From contig NW_024882312.1 in the NCBI RefSeq assembly GCF_019059575.1, forward strand, positions 62,001 to 126,000: 64,000 bases of DNA. Direction: 5' to 3'. The notes beneath the pieces were generated by a model. It saw only the letters and a program-made list of their open reading frames with translations, was not told the DNA's origin and made no database searches. Made by a program: the position numbers and the translations under genes. Origin of the DNA: Amphibalanus amphitrite. Lineage: Eukaryota; Arthropoda; Thecostraca; Balanomorpha; Balanidae. The stretch's first letter is position 1, and every line of letters starts with the position of its first letter. Shown here one piece after another: positions 53,801 through 63,390 of this stretch.

Positions 53801-56800
53801 AGATCTCTATCTGAGAATAAATGCCTGAAGTTTGAATTAGTAGGTGATTAGCAGGAAATTAGCGGTGAAATACAAACAAAAAGGCTTTGAATGGTTTGAT
53901 AAGCTTGAATGGTAAAACGTCACCAAGTTCATCGAAGCACACCGACGTGAAATCATTTGTGTTGAGCATTATAAAACTACGCAAAGCATGCAAATACTGA
54001 AATCCCCGCATTTGCTATCTAACAACAATCTGAGCAGCACTGACCATTGATGAACTTCTCCAGTGTTGCCACGATATGGCCATCATCAGTGCAGAAGTTG
54101 AGGTTACTGTGAACAAGAACAGACCACACGCTCACTTTGACATGGATATTTGTTCGGTGATAAACACAAAACGTTTACAATATTTATTTTTATGCGTGGT
54201 ACTTGATGATCAATGTCCAAGAGCCACGAAAACTAAAACAGTGCAATATCTTCATATACATCTAGCTCAAGTACTGAAAAGGCAGATTTACAGCCCCAGA
54301 GCCCATGATAAGCCTAGTGGTGAGGCTGATAAGGGTAAAGACGTTTGTTCGGGTGTCTGAAGGACCAGGGTTCGATTTCTGATTCCCCCGTGCCCCGGTC
54401 CGCAGACTGTCATCCCCAGCTGCACCACCAGAAGCGAGGTAGGTACATACGTTCTCGCAATTGCCGTAGCCTGAACATGAAAAGAGAGCCCCAGTGATTG
54501 GGCATATGTGGTCTTTTGGACCACCAAAACAGAGCTCGCTGCGCCGAACCCAATCCTGTCCGGCATATCAGGCAACTAGAGACTGAATCGCGAAGAGTTG
54601 AATAGCTACTTGCACCGGGCCAAGGGACGCCGGTGGGACACCCTTTTGCGGTGTTCCGCAAATATCGACGAGGAGCGCTGCCCTTTTTGGCGCAGCCGTT
54701 CATGCATCTTTTTCGCACATTGGAAAAATTCAGACCCAGCCCACCAGCTCACGTCAAGTGACCTTACTTCAGAACAAGTTTTAGTGCTCGCCATAACTAC
54801 ACCGAGTGATCGATCGGTTTGAAACTTCCAGCGATTGATAGGAGCAACAGTATGTACAGAATGTTCATCCCAGAATTTTGATATCGGTGACCTAAGATCA
54901 GGTTAACCTACTTTTCGACCCCCCCCCCCCCCATTTTAAGTCGATGGGAGGAAATTGAAAGGCGCCTCTTTTAGACGAACGTCATTTTATTTTAACCACT
55001 CTCAAACACTGAATTACAAGTAGGTAACTATGACACACTGAACACGAAAATGGCACCCGTGACCCTTATTCATGCCCATGAGGTCATCTCAGGTTACCAA
55101 AGGTATACAACAGTTTTCCGCGAATAACTTTTGATAGGGACATGCTAGAGCGATGAAAGCGCTTTAGATGTGTTCAGCTCGACGATAAAAATCAACAAAT
55201 ACGCAAGATGACTCTTTCCGGTCGGGCCATGACCTTGATCCGAGGTCACATTTTGAAGTTGACCTTTCAAGGTTAAATTATGGTTCATTCCATGCGTCTT
55301 GACGAGATGAACACCATGCCGTTAAAAGTAAGCTCATGCAAGGTTTGAGTCAAAAGTTATTGCAGAAAAACTGTTTCCGAAAAAAAATCGCATACCTTGG
55401 TAGTTTTTGCTCCCTGCAGGCACAACCGTTGACGTTAGGTCAAATCTCAGAAAATACTCAGAAAGAGTGTCTAGGACTATCAAATGCGCTTTTCCGAGGC
55501 GCTCTAGCTCTATTAGTTTCCAAGTTATGCTTTGGCTTGTTGCAAATTGCCGACATTCGACCTGAAAGTCGGTGAAATTTGGCCTTCAATGATCTCTGGT
55601 GACCTGAACAAAGGTGACCGAAGTAATTTTGTCATTATTCTTGACGCTCTTTCGAACGCCGCCTTCTCCGTATCGCTACGTGCCCCAGGAGCCGATTTAG
55701 AAGGGGGGTGTTTAACCCCCCAGCAGTGCGCGGAAATCCAGGACCACCAGCGGGGCGCGGGTTAACACACCTCCTGCGGTCCAACGTGGGTGAATAAGTT
55801 TATCGCACTATCATCCCACTCACTGGCGGCAGCTCCTCCCACCAAACGCATACCAACTCAGTAGGGAAGCACCGTATCTCGTCAATCGAACTTTGGAACG
55901 ACTAAACCCGCGATTTTATCACAGAAAGTCCAATGCTCTACCAACCGAGTCCGTTAGCTCCCGACAAAACGTATCTACCGACTCCCTGGCGGCTGTGGTT
56001 GCTGCTACCCAAATAGCAAGAGTAATCAATGCATATTTGAAAGCAAACGTGCCTTCGTCTATCGAGATACGATACGAGATACGTTACACACGACTCTCAT
56101 GTCAGCACGACCAGGGACGATACCACAGGCAGAAAATAAAAAAATGTACATCTGGGAACGAGGAAGAAATTAACTAACATGATAATAAAAACTGTTTGCA
56201 CAAAAGTTAACACAAACACAGAAACAAATGCACTAATGTATAACAGGGATACTCACAAAGGCTTGAGAATGATATGGGCCACACTGGGCTCCAGCAGCTC
56301 CCGTAGACTTTTCGCCGGAGTTTCTAGCTTGTGGACATTCACCTGAAACAAGCATTGTCATAGCAACTGCACACCTCAAACACACACCCTATAGCACCAA
56401 AATCAGAAACAGCAGTTCATATCCCAGTGCTAATCAAAGAAAGAGGATTTATGACCACATATATCAGTGTGTTTTGAGTAATGATTATAGGTTCTCCCAG
56501 AAATAACATAGATTAGGTTCGTTAGAAAGGGATAGGATAAACAACTCATCAGACAATCTTTGACAGAACTTTCTGATTCAGGTCAAACAAAATTAAGAAA
56601 ATATTAACCCGCGCCCCGTTGGGCTCTGCCGAGCAACGCGCCCCGTTGGGGGGGGGGGCATTTTGGCCCCCCCCCCTAAGATCTCGAGAACCACGCAACG
56701 TAGCGACAAGCGGCAAACGGTGTTGGATAGCCCTATCAGGGAACTACCTTGTGACCCAATTTTATTGACCTAAGTCAAACCGATGACGTCACAGGTCAGG

Positions 56801-58214
56801 TCAAAGGTCCAATTTTCACCGTTTACAGGCATTTCAAGAAATGCGTTGTACAATCGAGTAAAATGCATTTCATTGAAAATCATCGATGGGGAAATGTTCT
56901 TCAAACACATATTTTGCTAGTTGAGGTCACTGATACCAGGTCAGGTCACAGAGGTCAGGTCACTGGGGGGTCACAATATGAAAGTGTCGTGTGATACATG
57001 TTTTATGGTCCATTTTACATGACAAATGCGATTATGCCCGGTCAGGCAGCCTTTGGGGCCAGCTTAGGTCACGTTTTGGTCAAGGTCAGGTCAAGGTCAG
57101 GTCAAGGTCAGGTCAAATTAGGTCAAATTTCAAAGTTGATATTTTTGCATAAAATGGGTATCGAATCGATGCAGCTTGTCACGGGGAGTTCAATGGTGGT
57201 CTTTGTTTTGCCGTACGAGGTCTAGAATCGCTAAAAATTGAGTTAAAAAATTTGACGTCATCATTTTTGAACAGTTTTTTCGCTATAACTTGGCCAAAAA
57301 ACGAGATATCGATCTGAAATTTGGTATGTATATAGAACAGCGCAGGGACTATCACATATATTCCGGTTTTTTTCAAAATTCGGAAAAATGTTGGATTTTT
57401 TTTTTAGTTTTTCAAAAAAAAATCAATTTTTTGAATTTTTTTGGGTCGAAAACCCAAAATTTTGGAAATTCGAGATAGCAGTTTTGTAGAGCCGCTTTTT
57501 GTCTACTAGACCATATAAAGAACTTTGAAATTGCTTGATAACTGTAGATTTGGTGAGCGTTTCAAGATTGCATGTTTTTTGCTCATTTTTGCTCGAACAT
57601 GACCTCAGTTTGACCTCAATAACTCCTGACCTAAGGTGACCTAAGACTTGAAATTTGGTGTGAAGGTGTCAAATTGATGCCCGGGAAGGTACTGAAAATT
57701 TGGCGGCGCTGCGCGCCGCCGTTTTCTTGCTATTCAGGAAAAACCACAGGGGGGGCCAAAATGGCCCCCGCCAACGGGGCGAGGGTTAATATAGGTATTT
57801 TAAAAGATAGCCAAGCTGAGAGACACCAGCATGAAAGACATAAACAGTGAATGCTCAAATAGTCATATCAGCAACTGCAATCACAATGTATTTTATGAAA
57901 AAATCCACAAGCATAGCCATGCTCTTCTCATTGTCATGCAATCAAAGAGACAGAAAGACATGTGAAAAGGCAAGACATGAGAAATGAGAATACCATTCTG
58001 ATACATGAACTGATAATGATTATCAACAGTTCAATGCAACTTAAAATTAAAAATAGGTATCTACTTATGAAAAATAAATCCATTACTAACTGTTAGCAGA
58101 TTGAGATATAAGAAAAAGATGGGAATGTTGGCAGTGGCCTTGTTGGGCGCTGGCTGAGTTGATCATGCAAATTCTACTTACCCATTGTAAAACCAGATCC
58201 TCAACACGATTCAT
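35740..58214 (-). CDS. NuMA-like spindle-pole coiled-coil protein (last exon not found)
   Basis: NuMA/Mud proteins gather microtubule minus ends and link dynein to cortical LGN/Pins in mitosis. Fifteen minus-strand exons are in phase throughout: 58214-58182, 56342-56257, 54106-54045, 53704-53547, 53311-53227, 52869-52742, 51483-51327, 51110-50977, 50589-50512, 50209-49978, 49383-45136, 41072-40927, 40551-40363, 36766-36512, 35877-35740. They code about 2043 residues (human NuMA 2115). Features in order: a Hook/CH-like head starting MNRVEDLVLQWVNVHKLETP, a Ser/Pro linker, a long coiled coil, then a basic tail. The tail includes RMSELQRRNSLMPPHLRSCY, close to NuMA RIAELQQRNRVCPPHLKTCY. A 5'UTR exon may begin at 58267. 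Introns hold many transposons. Family assignment is strong but made from memory. Confidence 0.9.
36352..36511. repeat. (ACTC)n-rich intronic repeat beside a donor site
   Basis: Degenerate CACTCACTCACTCA runs from about 36362 to 36480, followed by GCTCACC words. The minus-strand donor GTGAGC of the exon ending at 36512 is formed by the last of these. Confidence 0.7.
37039..39403. mobile_element. 2.4-kb foldback element with ~0.6-kb inverted arms
   Basis: CACAGTGATGCAAATGGGG at 37039 is mirrored at 39403. The inversion continues through GAGTGGCCATAAATACC, GTCAAAACCGGCCTCG, TCAGGCCTGCTGCTTCTCAA and GTGTGTGCCCGTTAGTGCA to about 37610 / 38800, at roughly 80-85% identity by eye. CGGGG flanks both ends (37034-37038 and 39404-39408), a probable 5-bp target duplication. 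The middle is occupied by TTAA element B. No transposase frame. Confidence 0.85.
37681..38680. mobile_element. TTAA-flanked element, family 1 copy B
   Basis: 1000 bp. TTAA at 37677-37680 and 38681-38684. The ends CCCGCGCACCGACGGGGG are identical in inverted orientation. Left hairpin G8-CGGATATCCG-C8; right hairpin G8-CGGTCATCCG-C9. GCGGCGCGTAGCGCCGCG hairpin at about 37751-37768. The interior is dense in GGTCA/TGACC, for example AGGTCACGTGACCTGAGG near 38310. It is nested in the foldback element 37039-39403. Confidence 0.9.
39404..40362. other. NuMA intron sequence, no feature
   Basis: AT-rich intron. A C14 run near 40214-40227. No coding or repeat signal recognised. Confidence 0.4.
40927..41072 (-). 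CDS. NuMA-like exon with LGN/Pins-binding-type motif
   Basis: 146 nt, phase 1 in and 0 out. Reads RMSELQRRNSLMPPHLRSCY, then APEINVLGQASATMSENELR. Human NuMA has RIAELQQRNRVCPPHLKTCY in the C-terminal segment known to bind LGN. The match over twenty residues fixes the orthology and suggests that cortical Pins/LGN binding is kept. The next exon (40551-40363) is basic and Ser-rich (RTRRVTLDSPAANTRSAKRK), like the NuMA microtubule/nuclear-localisation region. Confidence 0.9.
41720..42290 (+). pseudogene. Mariner-type transposase remnant
   Basis: Broken frames read KVMFWAAVVDGRVFVHWF, then WFQQDGAEVTQRR, then RRVISRLTERPWPAWSPDL, SPMDF-stop-FW. The QQDGA and WSPDLSPMDFW motifs carry the second and third catalytic acidic residues of Tc1/mariner DDE/D transposases. 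The N-terminal DNA-binding part is missing, and stops and frameshifts interrupt the rest, so it is inactive. Confidence 0.85.
42411..43173 (+). pseudogene. LINE reverse transcriptase C-terminal fragment, frameshifted
   Basis: Reads WLQANRLSLSIPKT, KTVKYLGILIDENLKFKSHI, YNSLVQPYLMYCSHIWGSNY and LITVQKRAIR-type segments, the thumb and C-terminal part of CR1/Jockey reverse transcriptases. A frameshift near 42895 moves the remaining RRYVLFHAGPLLWNEV part into another frame, ending at TAA 43171-43173. The catalytic YADD part is absent through 5' truncation. Confidence 0.85.
43740..44300 (+). repeat. ~226-bp GC-rich repeat, about 2.4 units, in the LINE 3' region
   Basis: GCGAGTGGCCTAACCTCGAC occurs at 43971 and 44197, and GTGGGACGCCACGTCGGCC-like words recur with the same spacing. 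A more diverged unit precedes them from about 43740. The open frames here follow the repeat; I do not call a gene. Confidence 0.7.
44376..44700 (+). repeat. Second copy of the 330-bp LINE 3' module
   Basis: Nearly identical to 20812-21145 in the other LINE, starting at CGATGTGCGCG and ending at GCCGATGG. It is followed here by about 300 bp of unrelated sequence and the GAAT tail. Confidence 0.85.
45136..49383 (-). CDS. NuMA-like giant coiled-coil exon with 25-residue repeats
   Basis: A single 4248-nt exon, phase 1 in and out, acceptor GTCGGCAG and donor GTGAGA. After about 80 residues come 44 consecutive repeats of exactly 25 residues (75 nt), of the pattern SLESAKAEAQSALEQKEETI plus about five residues (RNLQT type). 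A further irregular coiled coil of about 170 residues follows, then a Ser/Arg/Pro tail. Repeats 8-16 match repeats 20-28 almost residue for residue. The ATG at 49381 is internal. The preceding exon (50209-49978) ends in phase 1 (T) and its splice makes TCG directly before it. Confidence 0.92.
49669..49732. mobile_element. TTAA family-1 relic (right end only)
   Basis: GGAAATCCAGGACCCCCAGC followed by GGGACACGGGTTAA resembles the right end of the copy at 54860-55761 (GGAAATCCAGGACCACCAGC, then GGGGCGCGGGTTAA). No left end is visible. Confidence 0.5.
51660..52345. repeat. Satellite-like repeat with paired CACGTG E-boxes
   Basis: About 125-127 bp units containing AGATCTCGAGAACGGCTGG, CTCAAATTTGG and TTAGTAGGGTGCCGTGC. 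The palindrome GCACGTGCGCACGTGC sits at 52055-52070 and 52182-52197, with related GCACGTGCCACGTGC at 51906-51920 and GCACGTGC near 52317. The block is bordered by GAGCGAGCAAAGCGAGCG on the left and CTCGCTCGCTCCG on the right. Lies in a NuMA intron. Confidence 0.75.
52742..58214 (-). CDS. NuMA-like head domain, exons 1-6
   Basis: Six small exons (33, 86, 62, 158, 85 and 128 nt) with phases 0, 2, 1, 0, 1, 0. Together they encode a helical domain of about 140 residues like the N-terminal Hook/calponin-homology-type fold of NuMA, which recruits dynein light intermediate chain. In the fourth exon, DELLRLGVVLLYLSC aligns with the ELAKMTMLLLYHS helix of human NuMA. The sixth exon is a Ser/Pro linker (SPVSPAAPSPTLYSYSPGKS). 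The ATG at 58214 is the first in frame after an in-frame stop upstream. Confidence 0.85.
54860..55761. mobile_element. TTAA family-1 diverged copy, left end lost
   Basis: The right end GGGGCGCGGG is followed by TTAA at 55762-55765. GAATTTTGATATCGGTGACC near 54873 is shared with copy B (37987 region), followed by C-tract and AAGTCGATGGG words. Several GGTCA words remain. The left TTAA end was not found. Confidence 0.6.
56608..57785. mobile_element. TTAA-flanked element, family 1 copy C
   Basis: 1178 bp. TTAA at 56604-56607 and 57786-57789. Ends CCCGCGCCCCGTTGGG and, reverse-complemented, CCCTCGCCCCGTTGG. Left G12-CATTTTGG-C11 hairpin, right G7-CCAAAATGG-C5 hairpin, and CGGCGCTGCGCGCCGCCG at about 57704-57721 as in copy A. 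Contains GGTCAAGGTCAGGTC tandem words at 57078-57115. Lies in NuMA intron 1. Confidence 0.9.
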
Positions 58215-58451
58215 GGTGCTGTAGCTGTGCTTACAATGCACCTGTTGGCTGTATTTGCCTTGAATTCCTAAGTAAAAAGCTGTAACAAAGAAAAAATGGT
58301 CTATGCATGTCAAATGATCAAACAGGTTTAATTTGCTCAAATCAAAAATGAATTGTAACAGTGAAGAATTGCCATATTCACACATTACCATTATCAGCAG
58401 TGATGTGAATGTGATGAAAATAACATAGCTTCACACTTACAGTGACTTACA

Positions 58452-58837
58452 TGTACAGCCCTCAGCAGACTGCGTGGTAGGTATTCTTTTTTGGACAAAA
58501 CCGCTAATAACTCAAAGGCTATGTTATTAGTCGGTCGGAACTCATTGCACATTGATGCGCCATGCTCCACTCCTTCGATGAGGTCTATCACTAGACAAAG
58601 TATACGCCTTGTGCGGCAATAAAATGCAAAAGTTTGTTTTGGGGGCAAATATAAACTTACGGGTTTTGCTGCCTAAGTGGATGGAAAATAAATACGATGA
58701 TAATGCCAATCTAAGGTGCGGAGTCTCGCGCGTCTTGCTGTTACGATTTTCGAGTGCCCGATAGCATAGTATTCGCGTTGTTCTCGTTTTTGTCGAAAAA
58801 ATAATACCTACCACGCAGTTTGCAGAGGGCTGTACAG
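58452..58837. mobile_element. 386-bp element with ~48-bp inverted ends
   Basis: TGTACAGCCCTC...CTGCGTGGTAGGTATT (58452-58500) is mirrored as AATACCTACCACGCAGTTTG...GAGGGCTGTACA (58790-58837). No coding frame. A small non-autonomous DNA transposon just upstream of the NuMA-like gene. Confidence 0.75.
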
Positions 58838-58839
58838 TC

Positions 58840-60032
58840 AGTCTACAGATAAGTCCCCACCACCAGTGGGCAGGTATCAACCAAGCACTGCTCCTGTTCT
58901 GTTCCAACTGCCTGCTTGCGGACAGGACTTATTTTGTAGACCTCCTGTACTTTCCATGATCAAAACTTACAAAAAATGCATTCCTAATGGTGCCTTGTAC
59001 CTATAGAACACTACACCAGCATCCAAACCTACAATCGGGACCCTGGAGCAATGCTGGTGAAAAGCAAAAGCTCGAGTTGAAAGTTTTCTTAGTCATCAGT
59101 CAGCCAATGATCCATCAACATAAATGCATTTCATCCCTTCAATCAACTCAGAAAACTAACACAAATGATAAGAGTAGGCACAGACACATACACAATTTTA
59201 ATAACATACCAAAAGCAATAACAAAATTAGAAGACAGACATTAAAGACGGTTTTGATTGCAGAATCCGAATCCAGGATTCTGACTTCAACTTTTAGTTTT
59301 GGTTGCCCGGATGACCATTGATGATTCGTGGGTCCATTCTCATTCCAGTCTTTCATACATGCGCGTAAAGAAATGTCCTAACATTTGTCAGTAATGGAAT
59401 AAAATAAATAGCACATTACCTTAAAGGAAGTTACCCCCATTACACTAAAAATCGCCCACAACCACGCACACACCCTCCACTCTCTTCCGGCGAGCCGTTT
59501 TGAATTTGGATTCTTCAAATTGAATTCAGCTGACTGCGCTCCAATTACGAAACACCTGCGCCATTTCTGACGACAAGTCTTTGTGTTCTTTTATTAGTTC
59601 GGCAGTTCCCGACGTATGTAATCAGCTTTAACATATTTTTTCACGTTCATTTTTGATCTATTTGGAAAAAGAAGTAGTCTTGGACATTTTAATTGTTTTT
59701 TAAAACCCATTGAAATTATTTAAATCGCAAAACTTTGTTTTACCTTTCCCAATCTACATCATTCCATTGTTTTGGTTCGCTCGCCCGCCCACATCGAAGA
59801 ACACTCCGACGCGGGTAAACAAGCCGCGTAGTTTGAGGCCACTAAAAAAGTAATGGCACTGGGCGGTGAGATAACATTCGTGCTATTTTGATTTTTGATG
59901 GTGATATTGGTATCTTTTTCATTTTCTAGCTCAAGCTGCATAGGGGCTGGCGGCTGCTGGCTTGGCAGGTATGATATAAAATTACTCATGGGCGTTGGAA
60001 CAGGTGGGCATGACCCCCCCCCCTCTTTTCAG
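58840..60032. other. Intergenic spacer between divergent genes
   Basis: NuMA-like (minus) and ORC5 (plus) run away from each other. Nothing recognisable in this part; AT-rich with short frames only. Confidence 0.4.
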
Positions 60033-60279
60033 CAGGGCTGCGGAGTCTGAATTTTCGGCGACTCCGACTCCGACTCCGACTCCGGCTTTCAAAAACCAGC
60101 TCCGACTCCGACTCCGACTCCGGGCAGAATTGTCGACTCCGACCGACTCCAACTCCCGACTCCGACTCCGCATACCTAGCAGGGCTGCGGAGTCTACAGA
60201 TTTTCGGTGACTCCGGTCTCCGACTCTGACTCCGGCTCGAGTTTCTAAAATTGACTCCGACTCTGACTCCGCAGCCCTG
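60033..60279. mobile_element. hAT-type element filled with GACTCC hexamers
   Basis: 247 bp with ends CAGGGCTGCGGAGTC in inverted orientation and an exact 8-bp duplication CTTTTCAG (60025-60032 and 60280-60287). The interior is mostly (GACTCC)n and variants, and a second end-like CAGGGCTGCGGAGTCT appears inside at about 60181. A related GGCTCC-rich segment occurs at 25622-25770. Confidence 0.85.
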
Positions 60280-60681
60280 CTTTTCAGCCATTTATTTATT
60301 ATTTATTTTTTACTTTATTTTTTATTTTAATACAAAACTAAGAGCAAGAATATATATCCAATATTCCAATATTCAATATCCAATATTCATCAGTCTTCGA
60401 TCAATAGAAACAGAGCGAGTTTAAAGTAATGATCTGGTCTAACAGGCCTGCCACTTGGCCTGAAAATTCTGTGTACTTCTAAGGTAAGGTAAGGTAGACT
60501 GGGTGGCTACTGGTGACATGGGCTCAAGGCCAAGGCCATGGGCTCCTGCAATACCATAGCAGGCTAAGGGGAATATGAACAGAGCATTAGCAAGAGGACA
60601 ACACTGACATTGAAATAAAGGCCAAATGAAACTCCTTCGCCAAGGATAATGATTGCCTGCTGTGGAGATCAAGGGTAGTTA

Positions 60682-60790
60682 AAAGCAGGTGTCACACTTG
60701 TTTTTGCAACCGAGGAGAGGTGCTATACCCAGAGATGCTTCTTTATAACCAAACCAAAACTAATTGAACCTTCAACCTAATGCCTACAAC
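60682..60790. repeat. Second copy of the 27999 repeat arm
   Basis: GCAGGTGTCACACTTGTTTT, then GCAACCGAGGAGAGGTGCTA, matches the left arm at 28001-28045 with several substitutions. CAACCTAATGCCTACAACCT-type words follow. No inverted partner here. Confidence 0.6.
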
Positions 60791-62968
60791 CTACCATGTA
60801 CCAGGATTACATATGGTGGCAATTCTGCCTACAAGTTGAAGCAGGGATTTTCTGATAGTCATGTCAAAAATAGCATACTGATGAGAACTACAGATGCTTC
60901 AGCTCAATTGATAGGCAGTGTGATAACCATATTCACTTCAAATTTCCTGTACACTCCTATAAAGTGCACATAAATAGGTAGGTACTTAGCTAATTCAATC
61001 AATTATCCAGAATAACAGCTGCATCCAAGGTTAAATTGGTCATTTGTTTTTTACTGCTGTAAATTGTAATAGGCATAATCAATAATGCACACTTAAAGTC
61101 TAGAAAGCAGAACTATTGCATATTTCATTTTTAATAATTGCATGACATGCATCAGATGCATCAAGCCATGCATGCTTATTTCTTTTGTTAATACTTTCTG
61201 TTGCAGTTGCTTGCTCAATACCCCCACTAGTTTGTTAAGCTTTATTCTGGTGCAAGGCAAAAAAGCAAAATGTTGCACTGCATCAACATCTAGTGATTTT
61301 GTCCCATGCTCAAATCCTTGCTGCAATTAAGCCAGCCACCCTGCACAGCAACCCTATATGTGATAAAGTCTCTGGCTGGCTGAGCTACTAGAATCAGGAG
61401 CACTGGGTAAACTGAGTCAGGCATAAGGTGAACTGCAAAATAACACTCATATCTCCCCTCCCACTGGAAAATGCTGGTGATTCACATTCAGTCTTAATCA
61501 GTCTTAAAGGCAGGTGCCAGGCACTGGGGCAGATGCTAGATGGACCCTGGTTAAATACTGCAGTTTTTTGGAGACTGTGAAGTTGTGAGCACCAGGATGC
61601 TGATTGTTGACATGATGTCCCGAGTAAAATCCTCTGGCATTACCTGTCCAAAATGTGAAGCATCATCCCAGTTGCCAGTGGGTTTTAGTCAACACCTGTC
61701 CATCACTAAAGCAAGATAATTCAATCTGATTCATTTCTCAAATAATTTGTGCCATTCCCATTTCCCACTCCCAGTACAACCGTCTTGGATAGCAAGTGCT
61801 GTCAGTATCATTCTTCTGAGCGCTTATAGGATGGCAAGATGACATCTCTCACACAACAGGGCTGCATCGATGAACGAGTGACAGCCGGTCATTTTAGCAC
61901 GTGCAGGTCAGTATTCACGAGTTGGCCAGCGTACCCCTTTTCGACAGCGTTTGTCAAACGTTGGCAGTCAGGGTCGTACTGAGCAGCAACAGGTGCCTCT
62001 TCTAGTCGAGCGTTGGTGTTGTTGACGTCGAGCTCGGCAGTGATGGCAATACACAGTATACACCTGTGTTGCCGATCCAACTAGCGGCGAAGGGGCCAGT
62101 GTCTCCAATCTTCATCCGAAGCTGGTGCTCTGAAGGTTAGGATTTTCTATAATATCCAGTGTCTTTTACTGTTCAAAATCGTCATAAGTGGCTGGCAATC
62201 GGTTTGTTTCTGGAACAGAGTTAAGTCACATAAGAGGAAATAACACTTGTGAGTTTCACTCCAAGCGCAATTTCGATAACGGTATACCGGGATTCTCGGC
62301 GTCGCTTAAAAAGTGCGTTCCAACTTGGATTATTCGCAACTTGTCTTCCCGTTCACGCTCGGAATCAATACATATAATGACAGGGAGAGATGTGATACAG
62401 TCCGTCATGCTCAGCTGTTCCAATTTCCAGTGCAGTTATCAGCACGGAAAGCTCCACTCGCGTGCTCGAGCAGAGACGGCATGCCGCGACGGAGGAGCCT
62501 CCCAATCAGATCCAGGTGGCGGTGGCCGGGAGCGACGCCAAGCGCTCCTCGCCCTTTTCTGACTTTCCATGGATGATTTCCGACTCCGTCAGAGGCGAAG
62601 CCCACCTCTGGACGCTAGGATACGTCGCTGGAACACAGCCACTGCCAGACGGTAGTGTGGTAATGGCTCAATGGGAGATGCCTCGTCCGTCAGTTGGGCG
62701 AGGGCCAATCGGTCTGTGTCATGCCATTCAGTGGTCGCTGCCCACGTCGCTGCCCACGTCGCTGCCTATCGTCTGGGGGTGTCGTTTATCATCACTGTGC
62801 TCGTCGTCATGTTCATGCTTCATCGTCGACGTCGTCGTATTCATAGTCTGTTATTGACTTGCATGAGAGTGGGCTTATGCAAAGGCCTAACCAGAACTTG
62901 GCATCTCGCGTTACTTTGTACTTTCAAGCAAATTTCAAAGAACTCACATTTTTCTTGGTTTCTTTCAG
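60791..62968. other. Spacer and probable ORC5 upstream region
   Basis: No gene supported. 61890-62080 (minus) and 62190-62860 (plus) have open frames of 60-130 codons without recognisable domains. Somewhere here must lie the ORC5 promoter and a 5'UTR exon, since a splice acceptor precedes the ORC5 start codon. Confidence 0.4.
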
Positions 62969-63010
62969 GCCGTATTACCTCTTAAGCCATTCCAAAGCGA
63001 AAAAGAGAAA

Positions 63011-63390
63011 ATGGAATGTTTGAAGGACCAGATCAGCATTCTACGAAGCCTTCTTCTTGTGGTAAGTAAAAGTGGTCAATCGTGATAAGTTCCGTCGTGA
63101 CTTCACTTGGGCATTTCCGATCGAAACTTTACAGATAACCCAGCTGTGAGCTGACTGCCTGTATGTTTTCACCGGCACATCTCCGACCAATGTGACGCCA
63201 CTCCCTGTAACTCCCCAGCCGACCGGGTGTGTGCCTCCCGCCGTGTTTCTGTACGGCCACCCGAGCACGGGAAAGACGACGGCGCTGTCAGCCGTGCTGT
63301 CAGAGTTTAGCGGTCCGCGGGCAGTGGTCAGCTGTGTCGAGTGCTACACGCCGCTACTGCTGTATCAGCTCGTCCTGCGACAGCTGTCAG
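63011..63390 (+). CDS. Orc5: Origin recognition complex subunit 5, first two coding exons
   Basis: ORC5 is an AAA+ subunit of the six-protein complex that marks replication origins and loads MCM. Exon 1 (acceptor TTTCTTTCAG, exon from 62969; ATG near 63011, end 63061 at GTAAGT) codes MECLKDQISILRSLLLV. Exon 2 (63219-63390, acceptor CCCCAG, donor GTGAGG) codes PTGCVPPAVFLYGHPSTGKT onward, with Walker A GHPSTGKT and VVSCVECYTPLLLYQLVLRQ. Human ORC5 has IFIYGHTASGKT and VNCVECFTLRLLLEQIL in the same place. The exon 1 boundary may be off by one base. The remaining exons are outside or not recognised. Confidence 0.88.

Noticed and set aside
61889..62080. Minus-strand frame with AAQYDPDCQRLTNAVEKGY
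   Set aside because: Amino-acid content looks gene-like, but no domain, splice context or neighbouring exon supports it.
62188..62985. Overlapping plus-strand frames upstream of ORC5, one with a hydrophobic stretch followed by arginines
   Set aside because: Different frames, no family resemblance, and a GC-rich promoter-like setting; probably non-coding leader or promoter DNA.
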